Assembly: GCA_028554755.1 (NCBI GenBank) | Contig: JAPTOF010000005.1 | Coordinates: 11,484,501 to 11,548,500, forward strand | DNA: 64,000 nucleotides | Direction of reading: 5' to 3' | Source: Cordia subcordata | Lineage: Eukaryota > Streptophyta > Magnoliopsida > Boraginales > Cordiaceae | Shown: in pieces, positions 36,319 to 47,705 of the stretch | Position numbering within the stretch: position 1 is the first letter of the stretch | How the letters are laid out: each line of letters opens with the position of its first letter | Notes under the pieces: generated by a model | Databases searched by the model: none | What the model saw: only the letters and a program-made list of their open reading frames with translations | Told to the model about the DNA's origin: nothing | Made by a program: the position numbers and the translations under genes

Positions 36319-38047
36319 AAGACCAACAAAAGATTAAATTGATTGGTTATAATATCGATTTAAGAAATATCAAATAAATTAATTATAAGAGTCTAATTAA
36401 TAACTTTGTATTTTGAAAAGTCAGAAAATTAAATTTTAAAGAAAATTCATAGAAGACCTCATCTTGAATGTTTGCTTTAGACCCCCAAACATATTGAGCC
36501 AGGCCTGTTACAATATTATAATATTATGACTTAGATTCATCTACAAGAATTGAAGTCTCAGTTTATTCTTTTATCGACATGGCTTAAAACCTTTTGAAGA
36601 CAAAAGCAAAATTTACACCACCACTAAAATGCTCCTCGTTTTTTTACCTCTCCACTTATTTTCCAACTTTTTACTCATCATAATTTGGACTATTATTACC
36701 TTTTCATCCTCCTCGGTAAACACTAATCTTAATTTGTTGAAGCAATCAAATGGTTTGATATGTGTTGTAACTTACTAATTTAATCTCATCTATCAATATG
36801 AAGGATCTAATTTAAAAATTAATTAAAACTTTAATTTATAGAAATTTTTAATAGAAAAATAAAAATCAATTTCAATAGATCTCAATTCAACTTATTAATA
36901 GCATATTAATTTAATTTGAAATTTTATAAATTCATCAAAATGTAATACAATTTATGTCATCATTATTATTCATAAATTTTGGTATTATGAAATTCATAAC
37001 GGATCAGTGCATTGCACAGGTGAACGCCTAGTTTTCTATCATTTTTGTTCATTCCTGAATTTTTTTTTTATCCTTATTAGCTATCAAATGAAAAATGGAT
37101 GCAAATAGAGAATCTTGTAAAGAATTTCTGAAACACAATCTTCCATATCAGACATTTTGAAAATCAGAGTCCAAAGACAGGAGGAATTTTAGCTCTACCA
37201 TAAAATTCTTTATTTGTCGTCCAAAAACAATTTGAATTAGAAAGTGAATGGACTTGTAACGTAGATATCCAGAGCAAGTAACTTTCATTCCAAAAAAAAA
37301 AAAAAAGAAGTAACTTTCATTCATATTTTTCTGGACCATAATAATACAATCTAAGTCCGATCAAATTCTTAATTTTTATCTTTTATTTTTAATATTTTTT
37401 GTTTCTATCTTTTTAATTCTTTAATTTTTTTTTATGTTTCCATTTTTAAGTAATATGCTTAATTTTTAATTATAAAGAATATGTTCTAGTTATTGTAATT
37501 AATAAAGAGTATAATATAGACCTGCTGTCTAGAAAATGTAATTTGAGAAAAAAACAACATAGTTGATGCTTTTCCAAAACTCCATTTTGGGTCCATTGAA
37601 ATTCAGTTTTATTCATAACTAAACACCTCATGCACTTCCTCTTTAGTCAAACGTGCTTTTTTCCACTGTTGAACCGCAATTCCAAACAAGTTCTTTTAAG
37701 TCGGATTGTTCGATTTAACCGTTTTAAACTATTTTTTCTCTTATTCAAATTGGGTCGAAATAATGACGAATCGTTCTAGAAAAGAGCATGACAATAACAA
37801 TTATATATTTGACACAAGAATAGAATGACATAATAAAATTTATCATTTTTTCGCCCCTTTTCTTTTCCCGATTAAAAGTTTGGGAGGTCAATGGTAGATT
37901 GGCAAAGATCTTAAGAGATTTTAAGATCTTTGTTGCATTCAAAAGCTTGAATCTCCAAACACACCTGGAATACAATATGTATCAGAGAGTGATTTTAAGC
38001 CATAAAATAATATTGTGCAAACAGCTGTGCAATTGGTATGCATGCAT

Positions 38048-38084
<37 letters not shown>

Positions 38085-38326
38085 ATATATATAGACACAC
38101 ACATAATGCACTTGATCAGTAATGCCATTGCATGAATGTCTGGATCTGATAACAAGCCAAGTCACATCTGCATCAATTAATAATTTTCAGATATGTCTCA
38201 AGATTTCGTACGTAAAGAAACTGTACCAAGTCTTCCCGACAAACAGAGCTGTCGTGACTCTAATTGCATCAAACAAACTCCCGAAAATATCATGTCATGT
38301 AATTAATAGAGTAGTTGCATGACTTA
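36319..38326. other. Intergenic with a TA microsatellite
   Basis: No gene is seen. A TA run of about 42 bases lies at 38051-38092. A 26-base phrase around AAAGTAACTTTCATTC-like text is repeated near 37278-37320. Confidence 0.5.
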
Positions 38327-38722
38327 GAGGGTGTTTGGTTTTGCTTATAAGTGGGTCAAACCAACTTATAAATAAAAATAAAAATTGACATGCTTGGTAA
38401 ACCTGCTTACAAGTAATTTAAGGTTACTTGTAAGCTGTCAAAAGAAAAATAGGTGGAGGGCAACTTTTTTTTAGGTGCTTGTAAGTACTTGATCAAAGTA
38501 AATAAAAAGACTTGTTTGATCTTAAAAATAATAAGCAAATTACAATAATATGTATTTTTTAATCATTTTAATTACTATTGTCATTTATAAGCACTTATTT
38601 ACCAAATATGTCAATAGTTTAAAAAAACATATTATCTAAATCTATCTCTACTTATTTATTATTAGCTTAAAAGTAACTTTTTACTTATAAGCACTTAAAA
38701 ATAAGCAAAGCCAAACGGGCTC
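38327..38722. mobile_element. Tourist/PIF-Harbinger-type MITE, 396 bp
   Basis: It starts GAGGGTGTTTGGTTTTGC and ends GCAAAGCCAAACGGGCTC, with TTA flanking at 38324-38326 and 38723-38725. The inverted ends extend over about 25 bases. No coding content. Confidence 0.9.
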
Positions 38723-39297
38723 TTAGTTATTTGCTCTTTCTAGTCCCTTTGCATGTTATCTTAATTCTTTTTGACGTAAGCTCACGTTTTCGAAGTTTGA
38801 TATCTCTCGTATGAGTCCGAGAAAAAAAAAACAAAAAAACTTTTTGAAAGGTCAAGCTCTTCTCTAAAAATCGCTCCAAGCGTTGCTAACTAATAGATAT
38901 GAATTAAAATAGAGCAGAGAGAACTTTATCTATCACCTGACCATAAATAATATGAGGTTTACAGTGACATATATCAACTGGTATTTAATAGATTTAATGT
39001 GTCTATACCTCGCAGTTTATGTGGTGCTGGATCTCGGTGAGTGATAGATTCTTACAAGATCGCAAGCTACACTCATGAACTCTCTCAAGATGTTTTAAGC
39101 CAACATCTGTATGTTGGGAAGATATTAGGATGCCAAAATATGAGTCACTCATTAGGTAACAACTTGTTATGAGTAAAGATTTTAGTGATAAAAATAATAA
39201 ACTTATCACAAATAATATTTAGTCATTAATTAAGTGAACTAGAGTATTATTGTAGCGATCGTTGGACCAAAAGATTTATAACCTTCTGCTAGATTTA
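38723..39297. other. Intergenic, no gene seen
   Basis: The minus-strand frame at 39003-39209 has no recognised domain. Confidence 0.4.
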
Positions 39298-39527
39298 GGG
39301 CTCGTTTGGATTAGCTTTTTTTAAAAATATTTTTTTTAATAGCTCTTGAAAAATAATTTTTTTTAGAAGTTGGAAATTTTGGCTTTTAAGAAAAGCTATA
39401 TTTGGGTTTTTTTTCAGAGTTTTAGCTTTTTTGAAAATCAAATCAAATATTTATTACAAATTTAATGTAACTTTTTCAAAAAAAAATATTTTTTTCTTGA
39501 AAAAAAAAAGCCAATCCAAACAGGCCC
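39298..39527. mobile_element. MITE of the GGGCTCGTTTGG family, 230 bp
   Basis: The ends are GGGCTCGTTTGGATT and AATCCAAACAGGCCC. The flanks are TTA on the left and TCA on the right, one base apart, consistent with a decayed 3-bp duplication. Confidence 0.85.
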
Positions 39528-39530
39528 TCA

Positions 39531-39949
39531 AGCTCTGTTTTGCCTAATTATAAGATTTTAGTTATTAAGTTGTAAAGTATTTTTGTAGTATAGGCTTGGG
39601 TAAAAGTGCTATTAAATAAAAGCCATTGAATTTTTGGCTTTTTGTTTAAGAAGTTGATCTTTTAGTTAGTTTTAAGGGCAATGTTGGACTTTAAAAAATA
39701 TGCATGAAGTAGTATTTTAATAAAAGATAAAGAAAAATAATTTTTGACATAATCTAAAAGCAGATTCTTAAATGCCTTTTTTGAAGGGGGAAAAAAATCC
39801 AAGTTAAAACTTTTGGTTTTTCAACTTTTTTTAATTTGAATTTTTGTATAAAAGCTCTATTGAAAAAGGGCCAAACAAGTCAGTCAACATCAACTTTTAA
39901 ATTGTTGGAAATTACTTTTGAGTATCTAAAAGTTAGGCGAAACAAACTC
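39531..39949. mobile_element. MITE of the CTCTGTTTGGCCTA family, copy 1
   Basis: The left edge AGCTCTGTTTTGCCTAATTA and right edge GTTAGGCGAAACAAACTCT are inverted counterparts. The interior is shared with the copies at 39952 and 45090. It abuts the preceding MITE. Confidence 0.65.
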
Positions 39950-39951
39950 TT

Positions 39952-40349
39952 AGGCTTTATTTGGCCTAGGTATAAGATTTTAGCTATTGAGTCATAAACT
40001 TTTAGCAATGGAGCTTTGACTAAAAATGTTGTTAGATAAAAATCATTGATTGTTTGGTTTCATGTTTTAGGAGTTAATTTTTCAGTTATTTTGATAATAA
40101 TATTGAATTTTTAAACATATGAAATAATGTATTTTGTGAAAAATTGAAAGATAATAATTTCTAACATGATATAAAAACAAATTTTCAAAAAAAAAAGTCC
40201 AATTAGGAGCTTCTAATTTTTGAGTTTTTTTTTTGAATTTCAACTTTTATATAAATTTTTTTTTGAAAACAAGCCAAACAAATCAATTTCAACTTTTAAA
40301 CTCTAAAAGAATACTTTTATGTATATAAAAGTTGGGCCAAACAGACTCC
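39952..40349. mobile_element. MITE of the CTCTGTTTGGCCTA family, copy 2
   Basis: The left edge AGGCTTTATTTGGCCTAGG and right edge GTTGGGCCAAACAGACTCC pair as inverted ends. It follows copy 1 with almost no spacer, so the pair may be a tandem duplication or two insertions. Confidence 0.65.
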
Positions 40350-40412
40350 TACTATAGTCTTATATATGATAAATTTCTCTTCATCAAAAGAGGGAGAAAA
40401 ATGGCTTTCTAT

Positions 40413-40764
40413 GAGCCTGTTTGGCTCTGCTTATTTTGTTGTTTATAACATTTAGAAAAAAATATCCCCTTATATGCTTTTTATTATATGCAGCATATAA
40501 TCCCCAAATAAGCTTAGGGCTCGTTTGGATTATCTTTTTTTAAAAATATATTTTTTTAATCTTTTGAAAAATAATTTTTTTTTTGAAGTTGAAAATTCTG
40601 GCTTCTAAAAAAAGCTGTATTTGAGTTTTTTTTCAGAGTTTTAGCTTTTTTGGAAGCCAAACCAAATAGTTATTATAAATTTAATGTAATTTTTTCAAGA
40701 AAAAAAAAATATTTTTTTCTGAAGAAAAAAGCCAATCCAAACAGGCCCTTAGCCAAACAGGCTC
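40413..40764. mobile_element. Short MITE, split by another MITE
   Basis: The ends GAGCCTGTTTGGCTCTGC and GCTTAGCCAAACAGGCTC form a near-perfect inverted repeat of about 24 bases once the inner element and one TTA are removed. Its native length is then 117 bp, close to the relative at 10251-10370. Confidence 0.8.
40517..40748. mobile_element. MITE of the GGGCTCGTTTGG family inserted in the element at 40413
   Basis: It starts GGGCTCGTTTGGATT and ends AATCCAAACAGGCCC, flanked by TTA at 40514-40516 and 40749-40751. The exact TSD and its position inside the right end of the host MITE show that it arrived later. Confidence 0.9.
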
Positions 40765-41140
40765 CCTATGTGCTATATCTACAAAATGTTGGCTTAGGAA
40801 GTTATATATATTGAATAGGAAATATGTCAATAACTTTCTGCTCGCCTTGGAGGCATTGGCTTCAGAGTTTGGGCTGCCCAAACCCAAGTTTGGGTTGCCT
40901 AAACGCGAAAACGGGCATGTTGGCTGTCCAAATGTGGAGCAGCCCGTGTCTTTGACTAAAGTGAAAATTTAGCAAACCAAACGTGCTTTTGGACAAGTGT
41001 TGTTTGACTTCTGAATGTACATCTGACCAACTTGAAAAAGGCGGACTTTTGAATAAAACAAGATAATTTTTGTAGCTTGCTCTTTCACTCTCTTACATTA
41101 GCCCAGCCCTCACACACACACACACACACACCCCCCCAAA

Positions 41141-41171
<31 letters not shown>

Positions 41172-42043
41172 TTTTACGCCTTTAAAAAATAACTAAAAAA
41201 AGTAAAAGTCAAAATATTAAAAATTAAAAAAATAAAGCATCGAAAAAATTAAGAATTAAAACTAAAATGGAAAATAAAAATTTAAAAATAGAAAGCCACA
41301 AATTTAAAAAACTAAGAATAAAACATTGAATTATTTAAAAACTAAGAATAAAACTATTTTAAAATTTTTTAGTTTTTATTTTTTTAATTTTTAACTTTTA
41401 TGTTTTAATTATGTTATTCATTATTTTTATTTTTTAATTTTAAAATTTAAATTTTATTTATTTTTTCCAGTTAAATGATATGTTTCTAATCTTTATTAGA
41501 ATTTCTTATTAAGAATATTTTCCAAATGTCATAACAAACACAAGAAAATACTTTTCAATATGAGAATCAAATACAACAAAATATTCTATTTTTTGAAAAA
41601 AAATATTTTCCTCCTCTAAATTATTTTCCTACAAATAAACAGAACAATATTTATTGTGCGTGCATGTCTCAACTTATTAACCGGATGAGTTTCGCACGTG
41701 CAAAGAAGGTTATCCTTCTAAACACATAAGGGCAAATTTCCGACACATGCATGCATAACATAAAATCCCGCAAATTGTACCGTACACCAATCCCTTGTTA
41801 CATCCTGCATTCATGGTACACCTTTTAATATGCGCCTATTTAAAAAAAAAAAAAATCTCACAACATGCTCTTGGCATAATACTCATAAGTAGCATAACTC
41901 TTCGTCCACTTTACAGAACCTCACACACCACTCTCAGCCCTCACAAACGCACAACACAACTCATAAACTCAGACATGCCTCGTACACACAGAGAACTCAC
42001 CATTACACACACCCTGTTACACGCAGCATTTTGATGCCGGAAG
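40765..42043. other. Intergenic with a compound microsatellite
   Basis: A CA run, C run, A run and AT run lie in series at about 41110-41172. A-rich and T-rich words follow to 41470. No gene is seen. Confidence 0.5.
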
Positions 42044-42612
42044 TTGCCATTGAGGAGCTTAAAAGTGCCATCAATGGCAGACATCGATCAAAATCCAAAC
42101 GCCACGCGGAAGGTACCATTCAAACGACGATGGCATAGGAAAGCTTCTTATGCTGACAACACGAGCTCTCATGGTCCCAGTGTGTTAATGAAGATAGTGG
42201 GGCGACAAGGTAATGGAGGTGATATTTGGTACAGCCAAATTCGATGTGTAAGGTGCCATTAGGACCGTGATGATGAGGAGAAGCTGTTGGTGGTAGTAGG
42301 GTGGCAAGAGGACATCGAAATCAACACCGATGAAGGGAAAAAGACAACGGTTGCGATGGTTGATGGTGGACAGTGGTTTTGCAACGATACAATGATCAGC
42401 GCATGGGGTCTCGGTCGACGCGCGAGAAGGATTGTAACAGTAAAGTTCGATCGTCAATCAATAAGTCGGATTGTCAGCAAGGTGCGGGTCAAGTCGCATG
42501 CGAGATTGGGTTGTTTGGTTGGTTTTGTTGGTGAAGAACTTTAGGCCTTCTGTACTTCTCCTTTTGTTTCAATTCAATGGAATCTATTCTTCAAACATAA
42601 AAAAAAAAAAGA
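42044..42612 (+). pseudogene. Unassigned poly(A)-ended frame, possible retrosequence
   Basis: One frame runs from 42044 to a stop at 42542-42544, about 167 codons, with a single TAG at 42260-42262. The stretch is clearly richer in GC than its flanks. It starts MPLRSLKVPSMADIDQ and includes a segment KTTVAMVDGGQWFCNDT. After the stop comes a T-rich leader and then a run of A at about 42598-42611, as left by retroposition of a processed transcript. I do not recognise the protein. It could be a processed pseudogene, the 3' end of a retroelement, or chance. No intron signals are seen. Confidence 0.4.
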
Positions 42613-42669
42613 AGACGAAATATTGTGTTGTTTGACCCCAAACAAACATATATATATTTATGTAGTATT

Positions 42670-43620
42670 GTTGGTGAACATTTCAATTAAAAGTTTTGAA
42701 CATAAAGGATTCAAATTGTGAACATGTAATATAAAATATGTAAACAATTAAAAATTGTGAAGTTTTAATATAAAAATTGTTAATATTTAGTTTTTTATTT
42801 GAATATTTAAATATATATATATATATATATTGTGAATATAATTTAAAGCTTGTGAATTGTGAATTTTCCATTATTGTTTTGTGAATATATAATTTAAAAC
42901 TCGTGAATATATACTTATTATTTTGCAAAAGTTCAGTTTTGAATGTAAAAATTTGCACATGTGAATGTATTATTATTATTTCTTGAACATTTGAATTTAG
43001 ACTTATGGACATGTAATTTCATGTGAGCATTGAGTTAAAATTTGAGAATGTTCCGTGCTTTTCATCTTCGACCATTGTAGTAATTCCGACTTTTTTTTTT
43101 TTTACTTTTTCTTCTTTGTTCTTTAAAAAGTGGATTTAATAAGGAAAAATTATAATAATTAACATGGAAGTAGATCTAAAATTTTACAATTTTTTTATGA
43201 GGTTCCAATACTATTTTTTTTTTCTCATAGAATGTTTAATTGGCTTTTCATACCAGTGAGTCAGTGAAATATATTTTTAACAAAAAGATTAATTGGGGTA
43301 AATACGTATGTTTACAATTTTTATATCATATGTTTACAATTTTTATATTATATGTTCACAGTTTTTATACGTTCATAATTTTTAATTATTTAAAAATTTA
43401 ATATTTTATGTAAAAAAAATAATTATTCACAATTTTTATATTATATGTTTGTAAATTTAATTATTCAACACTTTTACATTGTATATTCACAATGTGTTGA
43501 TGACATGTTCACAACCTAACCTGTGACTAACACTTTCACACTTATCTGCAATAGGTTCACAATCACAACTTTGAATGAAATATTCACAATATTTGAATGA
43601 AAAGTTCACAAAATGTTCAA
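42670..43620. repeat. Degenerate long inverted repeat, about 950 bp
   Basis: The left arm (about 42670-43020) is made of words such as TTGTGAACATGTAATATAAA, and the right arm (about 43305-43620) of their complement, such as TATATTATATGTTCACA. A GC-poor spacer of about 290 bases lies between. A related short block occurs near 26595-26655. Confidence 0.55.
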
Positions 43621-44805
43621 AACCTATCCACTTCTTTTATCTTCTTAATTTTTTGTTTGAATTCTCTATATATATAAAATTCTACAAAAACAAATGTATA
43701 TATACACACAAACAATCTGTATGGAATAAGCCCTATGCCTTGTAGGTTCTCATTCATCATCACTACACCAGTAGTGTGAGAGTTCCATCCATCATTAATG
43801 GAGCCGTCTATCGTGATTGCATTTCTTCATGAGTTTTTCAATAAATTATGCATAAGAGAACTATGATTATTATATTCCTTAACATTTTTTCAATGTTCAA
43901 ATGCAACTGCCACCGCCAACTTGCACCAATGTTCCTAATATACATGATATCAACGGAGAAAGAAATTAAAAAACAAAATGATCAAGAATTTGGTAGGAAT
44001 AAATTAAAAACAAAATTCTTCTTAATTAATAACCAAACCTTTTACCTTATTAGATACATTATTCAATAGGCAGGTACTAAGCCCCCACAAACCAATCAAT
44101 TTTCCCACGACATTAAACACAACGCCATCTTTCTCATCCGAACTAATGGAAGAGAAATACAAACACTCCTCATCAAATGAGCGCACACATATATATTCAA
44201 ACACAAACAACAGATCTATACATGTAGTAGATCTATATATAACAAAAACAAACAGATCTACAAAAATTTTGTAAATCTATTATACACAAAACATAGATTT
44301 GCTAATGTTCACAAAATAGAGAGAGAGATTGCAACAAGATGACGACGTCAGTAGTGAGGCGGTGACGACGTCAGTAGTGAGGCGGTGACCACGGCAGCAT
44401 CAACACTTGTTTCCCTTGAGAGAATAGTAATGAGAGAATCTTAAAGAGAGAAACAAGAAAGAGAGTGAATCGCAAGAGAGGAGCAAGAGAGAATGTGTGT
44501 GAAATCAACAAATATTTTATAGGTACGCGTAATACACGCGCTGATGTGCGTATGATGCAAGGGTGGTGTTTGGAGTGGGGGTTGCATGGTATAAGAGTTA
44601 TAAAATCCTACTTAATAGAAAACATAAACTTTTATAAAAGAAACTACTTCTCACAAGGTCTTCCTAATAATGGAGATTACACTTAATAATAGTTTGTAGG
44701 ATATCTAGGTGTTACGCTCACTACACAACATAGGTAAATAAACTTCTATAGTATAGAACATAAATAGAGCTAACTCTTTATTTATCACTAGAAGAAAGGA
44801 CATTA
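43621..44805. other. Intergenic, no gene assigned
   Basis: The minus-strand frame at 44022-44210 contains SDEKDGVVFNVVGKLIGLWG, which I do not recognise. It contains the 23-bp repeat listed separately. Confidence 0.4.
44341..44386. repeat. 23-bp perfect tandem repeat
   Basis: Two identical units beginning GACGACGTCAGTAGTGAGGC sit directly end to end. They are GC-rich against an AT-rich background. Confidence 0.95.
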
Positions 44806-45031
44806 GGGCTCGTTTGGATTGGCTTTTTTCAAAAGCTCTTTTTTTAATAACTTTTGAAAAACAGTTTTTTTTGAAAAGCTGAAAATTTTGGCTTCTAAAA
44901 AAAGCTGTATTTGAGCTTTTTTCAAAGTTTTAGTTTTTTTGGAAGCCAAATCAAATAGTTATTGTAAATTTAATGTAACTTTTTCCTTTAAAAAAGCGCT
45001 TTTTCCTAAAAAAAAACCAATCTAAACAAGC
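44806..45031. mobile_element. MITE of the GGGCTCGTTTGG family, 226 bp
   Basis: It starts GGGCTCGTTTGGATTGGC and ends CCAATCTAAACAAGC, flanked by TTA at 44803-44805 and 45032-45034. Its ends are more diverged than those of the copy at 40517, but the target duplication is intact. Confidence 0.87.
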
Positions 45032-45089
45032 TTAATGACCGAAAATTCCATTTGTAAAAGCTAAAAACCAGTTAGTGAACATAGACTAT

Positions 45090-45416
45090 GGCTCTGTTTG
45101 GCCTAGCTGTATGATTTTAGCTGTTGAGTTGTAGAGTTTTTAGCAGTAGAACTTTGGGTAGAAGTAATGTTGAATAAAAGCAGTTGATTATTTGGCCCGA
45201 TATTTTAGAAGTTAAGCTTTTAGTTGTTTTGAGGGTAATATTGGACTTTAAAAAATATAAAATAGTATTTTTGAAAAAAATGAAGAAAAATAAATTTTGG
45301 CATGACATAAAAACAGCTTTTCAAATGCCTTTTCTAAAAAGCTCCAATTTGAAGCTTTTGATTTTTCAGCTTCAGCTTTTATTTAAAAGTTCTTTTAAAA
45401 ATGGGCCAAACAGGTT
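45090..45416. mobile_element. MITE of the CTCTGTTTGGCCTA family, copy 3
   Basis: The left edge GGCTCTGTTTGGCCTAGC and the right edge ATGGGCCAAACAGGTTG are inverted ends. The interior phrase GATTTTAGCTGTTGAG is shared with the copies at 39531 and 39952. Confidence 0.7.
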
Positions 45417-45639
45417 GTGTCAAAAAATTCAGTTACACATTAGAGAATGAAATTTTGTCACCAATTATACCGCAGAATATGAAAAACAGAGGAAAGGATT
45501 AAACATAGATTAAAAAAAAAAAAAAAAGCCTGCTACGAATTTGTACTTCACAAATTATGATATTTCAATTTGTGATAAACTTGGAACACCTTGTCCTAAA
45601 GATAATCATCCACTCATCATGAAACTTTTGATCTAAGAA

Positions 45640-46210
45640 GAGGTCACAGGTCCACTGACCAATATACTCCTGGAAAATAATACTATTGGTACTAGATTTA
45701 GATGATTAGCTATAACAAGTCTAAGAGGCCAGACCTTTGCCAATTAATTGAGCAGGGCCTGGATTTCTCCTTACGACCATCGGATATGGAAGATGACCCC
45801 ATCTGGCAACTTTAGGTCCTTGTCTGCTTGGGCTAAGCATTCAAAGGTGAACTAGACGAGCATTGTTTTGTTTAAGAATCGTACTTAGAAACACAGACTC
45901 TTTACTTAGATCACTTGTCTCGATAGACTATCTACAAAGATGAGACTCCTTAGTTGGGGCCTGTACGTTGATATCTTATGTATTTTTTGTCGACAGTGAT
46001 TAAATCTAGGAGCTATCTCTATTTCAAATACAATTTTGTTCATCGTCTTTGGAGAAGAGGAATGAAATTGATACGAGAGCCTCGTTGGAATTTTAATTGG
46101 GAGAATGTCGCTGCTTGGATCAATAGCAATTATAGCCGACTCCTTGAGATCTTTTATCACCCAACTCTGCTTTGGAGCAATCCTATTCCATGTGCGGCTT
46201 GAACGTAACT
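45640..46210 (+). mobile_element. LINE (non-LTR) 3' fragment with zf-RVT domain
   Basis: Conceptual reading on the + strand gives LSTKMRLLSWGLY, then LCIFCRQ, then after a one-base frame change SRSYLYFKYNF and LWRRGMKLI. This is the order of the zf-RVT zinc-binding region that follows reverse transcriptase in plant LINEs. The first CxxC pair is kept. The later His and Cys positions are both Tyr and a nearby acidic residue is Lys, each explained by one transition. The start is approximate. It is a dead fragment. Confidence 0.7.
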
Positions 46211-47600
46211 ATAGGCCTTTCGGTAATGAAGCTTGAAGCGAAGAATGCATTTGGGAATCTATTCTTTTTTATGTTAAAACTAAAGTGTATAAACCAAAAA
46301 ATAAAAATAAAAATATAAGAATAACACCTTTATCATAAACATACGCGGATAACAGAATATCAATTCGAGTTTGCTTAGGTAGTGAGTACTTGTCACCGGT
46401 GACAAGTGTTCTTTTCGTTGATGATTATTGAGTATCAACCAAATTGAATTGACTAAATTCTAAATTATCAAGAAACTGAATATATAAAAATTATTACCAA
46501 AAATAAATTTTGTGTGATAACTGAAATTTTCTGGTTCGGTTTTGGTTGTTAACCAAAATAGCCAAACGTCATTTAACAAAGATATTAATCAAATTCTTAA
46601 AATAATTTGGATAGTTGAATTTTAATCGACTTCAGAATTAGCAATGCTAAATTGAAAGAAAAAAAGAGAAAAGGTAAATAATTGAGTAACACGTGATTTA
46701 GATATTAATCGAATTTTTAAGATAATTTGGATAATCAAATAAATAAACTTTCACTGAATATCAAAACTAGCAATTTAAAAAATACAAGAAAAAGGCAAAA
46801 ATAAATATATATTTTAATTTCAATTATTAATCAAAATTTTTATATGATGTCACCCAAATTTTTAAAACTGATTTCATTTTTGGTTAAAAATGGAACCTCT
46901 TTCGTTCGTCCTGTATACACTACTCTACTCTCGAGTCACTAAAAAAACTGCCAGTGAGAACTCCAGTGCAAAACTGCAAACCTTTACACACAATAGATTA
47001 TCCATTAATTAATTAAATATATAAAACTAAACCAATTGAATTACATTTGTCCCTTCCAAAATTTTTGACTCACATAAAATTGTCATATGCTGTTTGTAGT
47101 TAAAAAGGAAAAAACTACTATTTACATTAAAAAGGAAAAACTAATTTGTTACATTAAAAAATACTTAATAAATAATAAAAAAATATCAACCTACATCATT
47201 AATGATTTTTTTAAAATTATTAAATTTTACAAAATATAAAAGTTGCAATCAATTAAAAGTTTTATACGGCAAAATATATCTGTATTTTATCATTCACATC
47301 AATTGTCAAATCTGATCATTAACAATAATAAAAATATAAAAATATTCATTTGTTTCTTATATTTCACGGATACTATATTATTTAGATTATATATTGGAAA
47401 TTCAATTAATATATTGTATAACTGTCTTTTCTTGTATTACACTTACATTACTTATAGTTTTAATTTAATAATACTTATTTTAATTATTTTATATATTTTA
47501 TGTACATAAAATTATAATTAATTTTTCGATGCACGGGTGAAGACCAGTATGCTACATAGCATTCCAATTTCCACCAACCCAAATTCTAAATTCTAATTCC
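46211..47600. other. Intergenic upstream of RGP1, no gene seen
   Basis: Very AT-rich, with short repeated phrases near 46590-46760. Short open frames have no known domain. Confidence 0.45.
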
Positions 47601-47637
47601 AATAATAATAATAATAATAATAATAGTAATAATAATA
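47601..47637. repeat. (AAT)n microsatellite in the RGP1 5' region
   Basis: Twelve or so AAT units with one AGT interruption, ending about 70 bases before the RGP1 start codon. It is probably in the 5' UTR or core promoter. Confidence 0.9.
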
Positions 47638-47705
47638 TATTTTCTTTTGATATATTTTCCCCAAAAACCAAAAAAAAATTCCCAAGCACACCCCAACTCC
47701 GAGAT

